Assembly (NCBI GenBank): GCA_031973435.1
Contig: DALYDA010000003.1
Coordinates: 1 to 53,566 of the forward strand
Direction of reading: 5' to 3'
Source: HK-STAS-PATE-34 sp031973435
Lineage (GTDB): Bacteria > Patescibacteriota > Minisyncoccia > Phycocordibacterales > UBA9973
DNA: 53,566 nucleotides
Below are positions 8,503-16,008 of this stretch, piece by piece. Numbering within the stretch: the stretch's first letter is position 1; each line of letters opens with the position of its first letter. Position numbers and translations under genes: made by a program. The notes under the pieces are model-generated. The model was given only the letters and a program-made list of their open reading frames with translations. It was not told the origin of the DNA and did no database searches.

Positions 8503-9240
8503 ATGTATCTAATTCTTGCAATAATTGTTGTTGTCCTTCTAGTGAGTATCAAGCAGGTCAACCAATATCAAAGAGGTGTAAGGTTTACTTTAGGACGTTA
8601 TACAGGTCTCATGAATCCTGGTTGGCGTATCGTAATACCAATATTCCAGTCATTCCAAAAAGTCGACATTCGAACCAAGGCTGTTGATGTGCCAGACCAA
8701 AATGCAATTACTCGAGACAATGTTTCGGTAAAAGTAAATGCGGTTATCTACTATAAGGTAAGTGACGCTTCAAAGGCAGTGATCGAAGTAGAAGATTTCA
8801 AAAATGCTATCTCACAATACGCTCAGACAACTATGCGAAACATTGTCGGTGAAGTCACTCTCGACGAACTTCTTTCCAAGCGTGATCAAATCGCAGACCG
8901 TATTCGTGAAATAGTAGACAAAGAAACTGACTTGTGGGGATTGAAAGTTCAAAATGTTGAACTCAAAGATGTGAGCCTTCCTCCAGACATGGAGAGAACG
9001 ATAGGCAAGCAAGCAGAAGCAGAAAGAGAAAAGCGCGCAATCATCATAACAAGTGAAGGAGAACTTGCTGCATCTGAAAACATGGCAAAGGCGGCAACAA
9101 TGCTCGCTTCGTCTCCTGGGGCTCTTCACTTGCGTACACTTCAGTCTATAAATGATATGGCAAGCGACCAGTCAAATACAGTTGTCTATATGGTTCCAGT
9201 AGAAGCTCTCAAGGCACTAGAAGGATTTATAAAGAAATAA
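8503..9240 (+). CDS. SPFH/Band 7 (slipin/stomatin-like) protein
   Basis: 245 residues. N-terminal membrane helix, then the Band 7 domain: VNQYQRGVRFTLGRYTG, PGWRIVIPIFQSFQKVDIR, RDNVSVKVNAVIYYKV, YAQTTMRNIVGEVTLDELL, and WGLKVQNVELKDVSLPPDM. The C-terminal part is a helical, AxEREKRA-type coiled segment. These match bacterial slipins, which oligomerise into membrane microdomain scaffolds and often act with membrane proteases (NfeD type or, here, HtpX). No NfeD partner is adjacent. Position between lemA and htpX suggests a membrane quality-control unit. Confidence 0.92.
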   Translation: MYLILAIIVVVLLVSIKQVNQYQRGVRFTLGRYTGLMNPGWRIVIPIFQSFQKVDIRTKAVDVPDQNAITRDNVSVKVNAVIYYKVSDASKAVIEVEDFKNAISQYAQTTMRNIVGEVTLDELLSKRDQIADRIREIVDKETDLWGLKVQNVELKDVSLPPDMERTIGKQAEAEREKRAIIITSEGELAASENMAKAATMLASSPGALHLRTLQSINDMASDQSNTVVYMVPVEALKALEGFIKK

Positions 9241-9246
9241 CTTTAT

Positions 9247-10020
9247 ATGGAAAATAAAAATACAAAAACTATTGGCTCAGTGGTAATCATCGTCATTACA
9301 GTGTTTGTTGGATTCTTTGTTCTAAGGCAGGAGCCCGTAACAGAACCACGTGTAACTCAAGAGCAGGCAGAATCGATTGCCGAATATACTTTTTCTAATT
9401 GCTGGCAGGGAGGATATCTAATCTCATCATATTCTTCTACCCTTATGCAACTTGAAGGCGAAACGGTTTGGCGTATTGGAGGCAATTATGAATACGCACA
9501 AGACGCAATTGTGCAAAATACAGCCTATGGAAACATCCCAGAGGTACTTGTCGATGCGGATACAGGATATATCGTATCGAAGCACTTTACGGAAGTTGAT
9601 GAGCCAAAAAAAGGATGTGAGAGTCCAGCTGTCGCGGGTCCGGACATGGAAGTGCCTAACAATGGTTTTGAGTGGAAAAGATATGATGATCAAAATGAAC
9701 TTGTCGCGTTATCTATATCTGACAAACAGGAATTGAATGGTGTTATCACTATAAACGGAACTGTGAAGAAGTCATTTTTAGAGACAGATGGTTTTTCCGT
9801 AGGCACTGCAAATAAATATGCACAATTTTATACATACATCGGTTTCGGACAACAATTTGCCGTTCCAGTGACTGTGATAAATACAAATGGAGACATGGTA
9901 GATTTTTCTGTGATGCTTGATACAAGCGGAGCGGAAAAAGGGATAGGGTATTTGAGAATTGCACAGGACGTACATAGTGCACGCGGGAGATCAATCGTGG
10001 TTCCTGTCATTTTTAAATAA
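9247..10020 (+). CDS. Exported single-anchor protein, C-terminal Gmad2-like domain
   Basis: 257 residues. A membrane anchor at residues 10-27 is followed by a domain with a PepSY-like flavour (TQEQAESIAEYTF, then VLVDADTGYIVS at 95-106) and a C-terminal beta domain from about 165 on (GVITINGTVKK ... SIVVPVIFK) whose start and end resemble the Gmad2 immunoglobulin-like domain of exported proteins. Two cysteines lie outside the membrane (one in SNCWQGG, one in KKGCESP). No enzyme motif. It starts six bases after the SPFH gene and belongs to the lemA-htpX operon. Both domain assignments are tentative. Confidence 0.65.
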   Translation: MENKNTKTIGSVVIIVITVFVGFFVLRQEPVTEPRVTQEQAESIAEYTFSNCWQGGYLISSYSSTLMQLEGETVWRIGGNYEYAQDAIVQNTAYGNIPEVLVDADTGYIVSKHFTEVDEPKKGCESPAVAGPDMEVPNNGFEWKRYDDQNELVALSISDKQELNGVITINGTVKKSFLETDGFSVGTANKYAQFYTYIGFGQQFAVPVTVINTNGDMVDFSVMLDTSGAEKGIGYLRIAQDVHSARGRSIVVPVIFK

Positions 10021-10039
10021 TCATTAGTAATATAATTTT

Positions 10040-10450
10040 ATGCAAAACAATTCAAAACTAAATACAATATTACTTGTCATCCTTATAATTCTTGCCGCAA
10101 TTTGCGTTTGGAAACTTATGGATACAAAGAAAGAAGTTTTAGACGATGCAGATTTTACTTCAATGGTTCAACCACAAACGTTTGATAATGAGGAGGAGTC
10201 AAAATATACTCCACCAAAAGAAGATCCAACACCAGACCCTATTGTTGCAAAGCAATGTGTCAAAACTGGCTGTTATAATGCTAAGTGTGTATCGACAGAA
10301 GACGCAGCACTTATGATATTTACTTGCCCTACCGATGCGCCTCCAATCATGGCTTGTTATCAAAATGGAGAATGTAAAATTCAATCTGGGGGTGAATGTG
10401 GATGGACGGACACAGCAGAGTTTAATTCTTGTATAGATCAATATAATTAA
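10040..10450 (+). CDS. Exported eight-cysteine-cluster protein
   Basis: 136 residues. N-terminal anchor (residues 8-26), an acidic Pro-rich linker (about 35-68), then a compact domain with exactly eight cysteines: CVKTGC, NAKC, a central TC, MACYQNGECK, GGECGWT and the final SCI. Spacing and GECGWT match the eight-cysteine-cluster domain known from exported proteins, presumably four disulfides. Function unknown. Its first residues (MQNNSKLNTI) are shared with the next gene. A TATAAT sits three bases before the ATG, probably too close to serve it, so the gene is likely transcribed with the lemA operon. Confidence 0.75.
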   Translation: MQNNSKLNTILLVILIILAAICVWKLMDTKKEVLDDADFTSMVQPQTFDNEEESKYTPPKEDPTPDPIVAKQCVKTGCYNAKCVSTEDAALMIFTCPTDAPPIMACYQNGECKIQSGGECGWTDTAEFNSCIDQYN

Positions 10451-10456
10451 GAATAT

Positions 10457-10945
10457 ATGCAAAATAATAATTCAAAAATAAATACTATTTTTCTAATTAT
10501 TGTAATCATTTTGCTTGGTGTCGGTATTTGGATATTGGCAGACAAGAATGAGCGTGAATCGCGAATTGAAAATGAACAACAAGTTGCCGATGTGGTACAA
10601 GAAGAACCACAAGAAGAGGAAAAGCTGGTAGATTATAAACCAGAGCCTAAAGAAGAAGTTGATACTTGGCCGTATCCAGATTTCCTAAAAGTGATTATAG
10701 ATACAAACAAAGTAGACACTGTCCACTCATTTACATTTAGTGGGAGTACGTACTATCGAACAAACAAAGTAGAAACAACTGGCATGGATGGTTCAGCTTC
10801 GATCTACAATTCTAACGGACAATTTGTCGCAACGTGCGCAAACATGGTTCCACTTGCGGACCAAGATGAATTGTGCCAAACCTATGATCAAAATGGAACA
10901 AAGACACTTATTTACACTAGACCATTTGTGGGAGCTGAGAGTTAA
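10457..10945 (+). CDS. Exported single-anchor protein of unknown function
   Basis: 162 residues. It starts MQNNNSKINTI, nearly the same leader as the preceding gene, followed by an anchor helix (about 12-28), a strongly acidic, Glu/Pro-rich linker (about 35-72) and a small beta-rich domain with two cysteines (around 138 and 149) that could form a disulfide. No recognised family. It is in the lemA-htpX operon (six bases from the previous gene, eight to the next). Confidence 0.65.
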   Translation: MQNNNSKINTIFLIIVIILLGVGIWILADKNERESRIENEQQVADVVQEEPQEEEKLVDYKPEPKEEVDTWPYPDFLKVIIDTNKVDTVHSFTFSGSTYYRTNKVETTGMDGSASIYNSNGQFVATCANMVPLADQDELCQTYDQNGTKTLIYTRPFVGAES

Positions 10946-10953
10946 CAAAAATT

Positions 10954-12066
10954 ATGGCAACACTATACACACAACAAGATAAAAATTGGCGAAATAAGTT
11001 TTTTAGTTCCAAAACGAATAGGATTTTACTCGTTGTTCTTGTATTTCTGATGGTTTTTGTGGTCAAGTTTCTGCTTTCACGTTCGGACACACATTTACCT
11101 TGGTCAAAAAATATTTCGACACCTGGGATTTATTCGGAAGCGGTTGATAAAAATGATGAATGGATAACCACAGATTTTTCTACTGCGTGTGGGGGGCCGT
11201 GTGAAGGTTATGTTGTAAATATTTCATATCCAAAGGAGTACACGTTTGGTTGTTGTGGTGACACAGAAGCAGGTACTTTTCACACTTTACAGATTCCCAA
11301 TACGGAAGCCACCGGAGTTCAGATTTTAGAAGGCGCATATTATTGTTCAGACCCACTTGATGAAAATTGTACAGTTGAACCACAGTATTATTTTGCTGAT
11401 AAAATCCAAAATGGAGAAGTGACAAGGATTGATGATGTCGAGACAGATCACTTGGGGTTTTCTATTTTTGCTATCAAGGGTTATACAGATGAATGGGCTA
11501 CCAATACTCCGTATGAAAAATATATATTTATAATTCCTACAAATAGCAATAAACCCTACTCATTCAAATATTATCAAGTAGGATTCTTTCATCCTGAAAA
11601 AATGACCGATGAATTCAAAACAGAATTTTTGAACCGTCTTGAAATATGGACACCTATCTCAACAGAAGTAAGTGCATATCTAACTGGATTCGAAAAAAGA
11701 GAAGATGGATTTTGGTATTTAACATTGGATAATATTAGAACGGAAGGGGGAAGTGACGCAGGTTTGCCTCGTCCTTCTGGTTGGAAAATTACAAATCTAA
11801 ACAGGAGCACCGAAACTTTTAAAGCATCTGCAGATATTAGAGTGCAAGTAGATTCTGAACAGTGCCAGTATTCTTCCGGAAATTTGCCTGAACGATTCGA
11901 GCTATTCTCAGACTATGTAAATAGGCTTCAAAAGAAAGATTTTTATTACTGGAATCCAGATAGCGATGCGAAATATGGTTGGCAACTACCAGGTTATTAT
12001 TGGATAACTATTACTAATGGAGTGGCAACGAAGATGACGGAGACTTATAATAATTGCGGAGCATAA
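10954..12066 (+). CDS. Exported protein carrying a copy of the HtpX N-terminal leader
   Basis: 370 residues. It opens with MATLYTQQDKN, identical in 11 residues to the start of HtpX three bases downstream of its stop; the first 33 bases differ at only two positions. A membrane helix (about 23-42) follows, then a large extracytoplasmic domain with several cysteines (CGGPCEGY, FGCCGDTEA, YYCSD, NCTVEP, QCQY, a C-terminal NNCGA) and aromatic residues. No recognised domain. It is not an HtpX paralogue beyond the leader. Probably a surface or cell-wall protein co-expressed with htpX. Confidence 0.65.
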   Translation: MATLYTQQDKNWRNKFFSSKTNRILLVVLVFLMVFVVKFLLSRSDTHLPWSKNISTPGIYSEAVDKNDEWITTDFSTACGGPCEGYVVNISYPKEYTFGCCGDTEAGTFHTLQIPNTEATGVQILEGAYYCSDPLDENCTVEPQYYFADKIQNGEVTRIDDVETDHLGFSIFAIKGYTDEWATNTPYEKYIFIIPTNSNKPYSFKYYQVGFFHPEKMTDEFKTEFLNRLEIWTPISTEVSAYLTGFEKREDGFWYLTLDNIRTEGGSDAGLPRPSGWKITNLNRSTETFKASADIRVQVDSEQCQYSSGNLPERFELFSDYVNRLQKKDFYYWNPDSDAKYGWQLPGYYWITITNGVATKMTETYNNCGA

Positions 12067-12069
12067 TTT

Positions 12070-12948
12070 ATGGCAACACTATATACACAACAAGATAAAA
12101 ACGTACGCAGAACATGGCTTCTCATGTCCACCTTTTTGGTACTTATTGTTGCTATCGGATTTGTGTTTTCTCAAGTATATGGCAACCCAGTGATACTCTA
12201 CGGATTCTTCATCTTTGCAGTTTGTATGAATCTATACGCGTATTGGAACAGTGCGAAAATCGCACTTCGTGTTTCTGGTGCAAAGCCAGCAGATGAGAGT
12301 CAGTATCGGGAACTACACAATATCATTGAGAATCTTTCCATCACCGCAGGTATTCCGAAACCGAAGGTGTATATCATCAACGACTCTGCGCCGAACGCAT
12401 TTGCAACAGGAAGAAACAAAGAGCACGCAGCTGTAGCGTTCACTACAGGTATACTTGCAATTCTTGATCGTACAGAATTAGAAGGAGTAGCTGCACACGA
12501 ACTTTCTCATATCGGGAACAAAGATATTCTAGTCTCTACAGTTGCAGTTATTCTTGCTGGATTTATTTCACTCATTGCAGACATGTTTCTTCGTTCACAG
12601 ATGTTTGGAGGGAGTAGAGATAGTGATAGCAAGGCAGGGAACATCCTCATGATCGTCGGTATCGTTCTTGCGATACTCGCTCCGATATTTGCTATGCTCG
12701 TACAACTCTCAATCTCGCGAAAGCGAGAATTCCTCGCCGACGCATCTGGCGCACTCCTCACACGTTATCCAGAGGGACTCGCTTCTGCACTTCAGAAGAT
12801 CTCTACAAATAGCGCTCCGCTTAGAAATGCACACAAAGCAACTGCACACCTCTTCATCGCTAATCCTTTTGGTGGTAAAAACTTTAAAAGCCTCTTCGCA
12901 ACTCACCCTCCTGTAGAGGCGAGAGTAAAGGCATTGCTCAACAAGTAA
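12070..12948 (+). CDS. htpX: Protease HtpX homolog
   Basis: 292 residues, an M48-family membrane zinc metalloprotease. Two N-terminal helices (about 15-35, 38-55), a loop with AFATGRNKEHAAVAFTTGIL, the catalytic HELSH (AAHELSHIGNKD, near residue 141), two further helices, and the third zinc ligand in SRKREFLADASGALLT. The C-terminus FATHPPVEARVKAL is typical. HtpX degrades damaged or misfolded membrane proteins. It is the last gene of the lemA-SPFH-htpX operon; known lemA-htpX pairing elsewhere supports a joint membrane-maintenance role. Confidence 0.95.
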   Translation: MATLYTQQDKNVRRTWLLMSTFLVLIVAIGFVFSQVYGNPVILYGFFIFAVCMNLYAYWNSAKIALRVSGAKPADESQYRELHNIIENLSITAGIPKPKVYIINDSAPNAFATGRNKEHAAVAFTTGILAILDRTELEGVAAHELSHIGNKDILVSTVAVILAGFISLIADMFLRSQMFGGSRDSDSKAGNILMIVGIVLAILAPIFAMLVQLSISRKREFLADASGALLTRYPEGLASALQKISTNSAPLRNAHKATAHLFIANPFGGKNFKSLFATHPPVEARVKALLNK

Positions 12949-13071
12949 TAATGTGAGGCATGAATATTACCATAAGTCCTACCTCTGATCCCTGGGTAGC
13001 TTTATAGATATTTAAATTAATCTATTCTACTGGTTGTGCGTTAGGGTTGTGTAAATAAAAACCTAAACAGG

Positions 13072-13099
13072 TTGCTTTATTTTTGCATTTCGGTATAAT
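13072..13099 (+). promoter_or_regulatory. Promoter of the CPA1 antiporter gene
   Basis: TTGCTT (13072-13077), a 16-base spacer and TATAAT (13094-13099), 12 bases before the ATG. A weak 5-bp hairpin at 13060-13074 overlaps the -35 and may be the htpX terminator. Nothing else is seen in 12949-13111. Confidence 0.5.
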
Positions 13100-13111
13100 C
13101 CATTTCTATCT

Positions 13112-15181
13112 ATGATAACAATAACATCTGTCCTTTCTCTATTTACCTTACTCGCAGTTTCATCTGTGGTCTTTTTTATTTCTAAAAGAATCAAAATTCC
13201 TTATACGGTATTACTGGTAGTCGTTGGTTTATTACTGGTGCCTTTGTCTAACCTGCCTTTCGTAAGCCCATATATTGGTTTTATCGATAACTTACGTTTA
13301 ACTCCAGAATTGCTATTTTATATTTTCTTGCCGATACTGATTTTCGAGTCAGCTTTCAATATGAATATTAGACGTATGGTAGAAAATATTTGGTCGATTT
13401 CTGCACTTGCTGTACTTAGTCTATTAGTTTCAACTGCAATCATTGCTTCAGGTATTTATTTTATTTTACCTTTTGTTGGTCTAGATGTTCCTTTCATTAT
13501 TGCACTACTTTTTGCCTCTATTATTTCTTCAACGGACCCAGTAGCAGTACTAGCTTTGTTTAAAGAATTTGGCGCCCCAAAGAGGCTAACTCTTATTTTT
13601 GAAGGGGAGAGTTTGTTCAATGACGGTACCGCGGTTGCATTGTTTTTGGTATTTCTAACGATTGCTGAAAAGGGTTTTCATGGATCTTCCACTGTTGTTG
13701 ATGGAATTTTAATGTTTCTAGGCATGGTTTTTGGAGGAATTATTTTAGGTCTTTTGATTGCTTTTGTTTTTTCTAGAATTTTACGTTACACTCGATCCAA
13801 TGAATTTGTAGCGGTCACTATTTTAATAGTTTCTGCACATATTACTTTTATCTTGGGCGAATTGATAAATGCTAATGGAATTTTTGGAATGCATTTCCAT
13901 GTATCTTCTATTATTGCCACAACTGTCACAGCATTGTTCCTAGGAAATTATTCTAGACATATTTTGTCTCCAAGATCAGACGAATATATAGAAAAATCTA
14001 TAGGACACTTAGCTTTTGTTGCCAATTCTTTAGTCTTCATTTTGATTGGAATACTATTCGTTTCGGCTCCTGTATCTTTGTATTCTCTATGGTTACCTAT
14101 TGTTGTTACGATTTTGATCGTAGCAAGTGCTCGTGCAATATCTATTTACTCTGTCGTAGTTCCATTAAACAAGTTAAAAATTGAAGACCCTATTCCGAAA
14201 GAATGGCAACATTTGCTCTCCTGGGGTTCTTTGCGAGGAGCCTTGGCTATCATTGTAGTTTTGCTAATACCTACAGATTATGTTCCAGCTGGATGGAGCC
14301 ATGCTTTTACTCCACAAGAATTACTGCTGGCATTGACTATTGGTTGTATTTTGGCAACTTTGTTCATAAAAGCCCTAACAATAGGGATGTTTATCCGAAG
14401 GTTAAAAGTAAATACAGATTCACTTTTAGAGCAAGCTCACAAAATGGATCTATCTATCTACTCAGCTTTAACTGAAGAAAGCCGTTTCGTTGAGCAAAAG
14501 ACCAAAGGATTTTTAAAGGATAGTTATTATCAAAAAATTAAGCAAGAATTGGACGATAAAATAGAAAGGCTTTTAGTGCAGAGAAACAAATTTATAAAAA
14601 AATACGGAGAAATTATTTTTGAACAGTCTTTGCATTTAATAGCAGTAGATATTGAGAAAAAGTATTTACAAGATTTATATGTGAATAATGAAATAGGTGA
14701 AAAAGTTTACCGTAGAATTACAGGTAAGTTGGCATTGCAAAAAGAAAAAATAGAAACTGCTTGCCAAGGCGAAATCAACCCTTCTGATTTCAGGGACAAA
14801 AAAGATATATTCGACCGCATGGTTGCTTTTGGAAATGGATTTTTAGGTAAAGGTGAAAATGTACTTTCCAAAGAAGAGCAATTGACGTACTATCGGGCAC
14901 AAAGTATTATTGCGCGTAAGGTTTTGACAAATTTGGAAAAAATGCAAAATCAGTACAGTTCTGCAGTATTTTTCTCAAATGTATTTGATAAGATTGTTGC
15001 ACATTATTCTAAGTACAGGGTTCAAGCTAGTGATAAGATGGAAAAAGTCTTTGAAGACGATAGAGAATATTTGGAAACAGTTCTGGAGGATTTGTCGAGA
15101 AAATCTTTACATGCATCACGTGTAAAATCATTAGAATATCTGGCAGAGAAGGGAATAATTAAAGAACCTGCATTAGAGTAG
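13112..15181 (+). CDS. CPA1-family Na+/H+ antiporter (NhaP type)
   Basis: 689 residues. The first about 420 form 11-13 membrane helices with the CPA1 hallmarks SSTDPVAVLALFKEFGAP and LIFEGESLFNDGTAVALF (the ND and TDP motifs of the ion-binding core). The last about 270 residues are a cytoplasmic, helical, charged regulatory tail without a recognised nucleotide-binding fold. It should exchange Na+ (or K+) for H+ for pH and salt homeostasis. Isoleucine is mostly ATT and leucine often TTA, unlike the ATA-rich neighbours (rodA, secDF), which hints at acquisition by transfer. It has its own promoter. Confidence 0.9.
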   Translation: MITITSVLSLFTLLAVSSVVFFISKRIKIPYTVLLVVVGLLLVPLSNLPFVSPYIGFIDNLRLTPELLFYIFLPILIFESAFNMNIRRMVENIWSISALAVLSLLVSTAIIASGIYFILPFVGLDVPFIIALLFASIISSTDPVAVLALFKEFGAPKRLTLIFEGESLFNDGTAVALFLVFLTIAEKGFHGSSTVVDGILMFLGMVFGGIILGLLIAFVFSRILRYTRSNEFVAVTILIVSAHITFILGELINANGIFGMHFHVSSIIATTVTALFLGNYSRHILSPRSDEYIEKSIGHLAFVANSLVFILIGILFVSAPVSLYSLWLPIVVTILIVASARAISIYSVVVPLNKLKIEDPIPKEWQHLLSWGSLRGALAIIVVLLIPTDYVPAGWSHAFTPQELLLALTIGCILATLFIKALTIGMFIRRLKVNTDSLLEQAHKMDLSIYSALTEESRFVEQKTKGFLKDSYYQKIKQELDDKIERLLVQRNKFIKKYGEIIFEQSLHLIAVDIEKKYLQDLYVNNEIGEKVYRRITGKLALQKEKIETACQGEINPSDFRDKKDIFDRMVAFGNGFLGKGENVLSKEEQLTYYRAQSIIARKVLTNLEKMQNQYSSAVFFSNVFDKIVAHYSKYRVQASDKMEKVFEDDREYLETVLEDLSRKSLHASRVKSLEYLAEKGIIKEPALE

Positions 15182-15215
15182 TCGGTGATATTTTCTGTAT
15201 TTTTTTTGCAATAGT

Positions 15216-15443
15216 ATGATAAAAATAATCGGTTGGTTGGGAACAGGGATACTCATCGTTACATACGGGCTCAACTCATTTGGATATATAGATTCAGAGA
15301 GTTTGTGGTATCCACTACTCAATCTTATCGCGGCGATATTCCTCGGGATCCGTGTGTTTTCCGACAGGAACTATTCAAATCTAATTTTAGAAATATTTTG
15401 GGGAGCGATAGCAGTTATTGCTATTTTCAGTTTTCTATTTTAA
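15216..15443 (+). CDS. Small membrane protein, CBU_0592-like
   Basis: 75 residues with three hydrophobic helices. MIKIIGWLGTGILIVTYGL, SLWYPLLNLIAAIFLGIRV and the closing EIFWGAIAVIAIFSF match the small CBU_0592-like membrane family (often MxxIGWxGxxLxLxAY...LYxxLNxxGA). Function of the family is unknown. It follows the antiporter by 34 bases and may be cotranscribed with it. Confidence 0.7.
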   Translation: MIKIIGWLGTGILIVTYGLNSFGYIDSESLWYPLLNLIAAIFLGIRVFSDRNYSNLILEIFWGAIAVIAIFSFLF

Positions 15444-15576
15444 TTTATTTTCATTTCTTGCAATAAAAGTATAAATCCGTAGTATAGACAAGGATGTTCT
15501 TTTTATTTTGTGTGCATTTGTACGCAAAATAGCATTGGCACTCTTGAAATTTATAAGTAAGGAGTGTCGGGTTTTT

Positions 15577-15621
15577 CCCGCGTATGCGGGATCGGCCTGT
15601 TCCTCCGAGTAAAATCGGGGG
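15577..15621. repeat. GC-rich hairpin pair before tRNA-Ser
   Basis: Between 15444 and 15625 there is no gene. The right part holds two hairpins of unusual G+C content: CCCGC-GTAT-GCGGG (15577-15590) and CCTCCGA/TCGGGGG (15602-15621). They look like members of the short palindromic repeats scattered in this genome. They end five bases before the tRNA and could also affect its processing. Confidence 0.45.
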
Positions 15622-15625
15622 GCTA

Positions 15626-15712
15626 GGAGACGTCGCATAGCGGTCTAGTGCACCACCTTGGAAAGGTGGCAAGGTGTCAAAGCCTTCGAGGGTTCAAATC
15701 CCTCCGTCTCCG
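15626..15712 (+). tRNA. tRNA-Ser (anticodon GGA)
   Basis: Seven-base acceptor GGAGACG pairs with CGTCTCC; the anticodon stem CCACC/GGTGG encloses TTGGAAA, giving GGA (serine, UCY codons). A long variable arm follows (class II tRNA), then a T arm GAGGG-TTCAAAT-CCCTC. The discriminator base is G; CCA is not encoded. Confidence 0.93.
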
Positions 15713-15770
15713 CCTTTTTATAAATAAGATAGCTCTTGCTATTCTATTTGTAAAACAAGTTAGGGTGATA

Positions 15771-15860
15771 GGAGGGATTTGAACCGCTGGCCGCAGTCCC
15801 ATCACTATGGGACGAAGGTTTCGAGTCGTAGCAACGACGAGAGGCAAATCCCATCTCTGG
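15771..15860 (-). other. tRNA-like or hairpin-rich remnant between the two tRNA-Ser genes
   Basis: On the minus strand GGTTCAAATCCCTCC (15785-15771) exactly repeats the T-arm 3' half of the neighbouring tRNA-Ser, and a strong hairpin GTCCCAT/ATGGGAC (15797-15814) sits where an anticodon arm could be. The loop is not seven bases, the T stem does not pair on its 5' side, and no matching acceptor strand is found, so it is not a working tRNA. GGGATTTG (15774-15781) can pair with CAAATCCC near 15847. Either a decayed tRNA or another folded element. Confidence 0.3.
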
Positions 15861-15921
15861 TTTTCAGTAATTCAAATTAGACTAACAGACTCTGATTATG
15901 ATAGAGTCCATGGGTAAGTAG

Positions 15922-16008
15922 GGAGGCGTGGATGAGTGGTTTAAATCAACAGTTTACTAAACTGTCGTCCCGTTAAAAGGACCGTGAGTTCGAATCTCAC
16001 CGCCTCCG
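15922..16008 (+). tRNA. tRNA-Ser with unusual anticodon ACT
   Basis: Acceptor GGAGGCG pairs with CGCCTCC; D arm GAT/ATC with GG in the loop; anticodon stem ACAGT/ACTGT closes TTACTAA, so positions 34-36 read ACT, where bacteria normally have GCT. Long variable arm with GTCC/GGAC, T arm GTGAG-TTCGAAT-CTCAC, discriminator G, no CCA. All helices pair perfectly, so it looks functional. It is the insertion target of the adjoining mobile element: the last three bases plus CA form the CCGCA core. Confidence 0.85.

Noticed and set aside
10031..10036. TATAAT as promoter of the eight-cysteine gene
   Set aside because: Only three bases separate it from the ATG, too few for a start at or before the codon; operon transcription from lemA is more likely.
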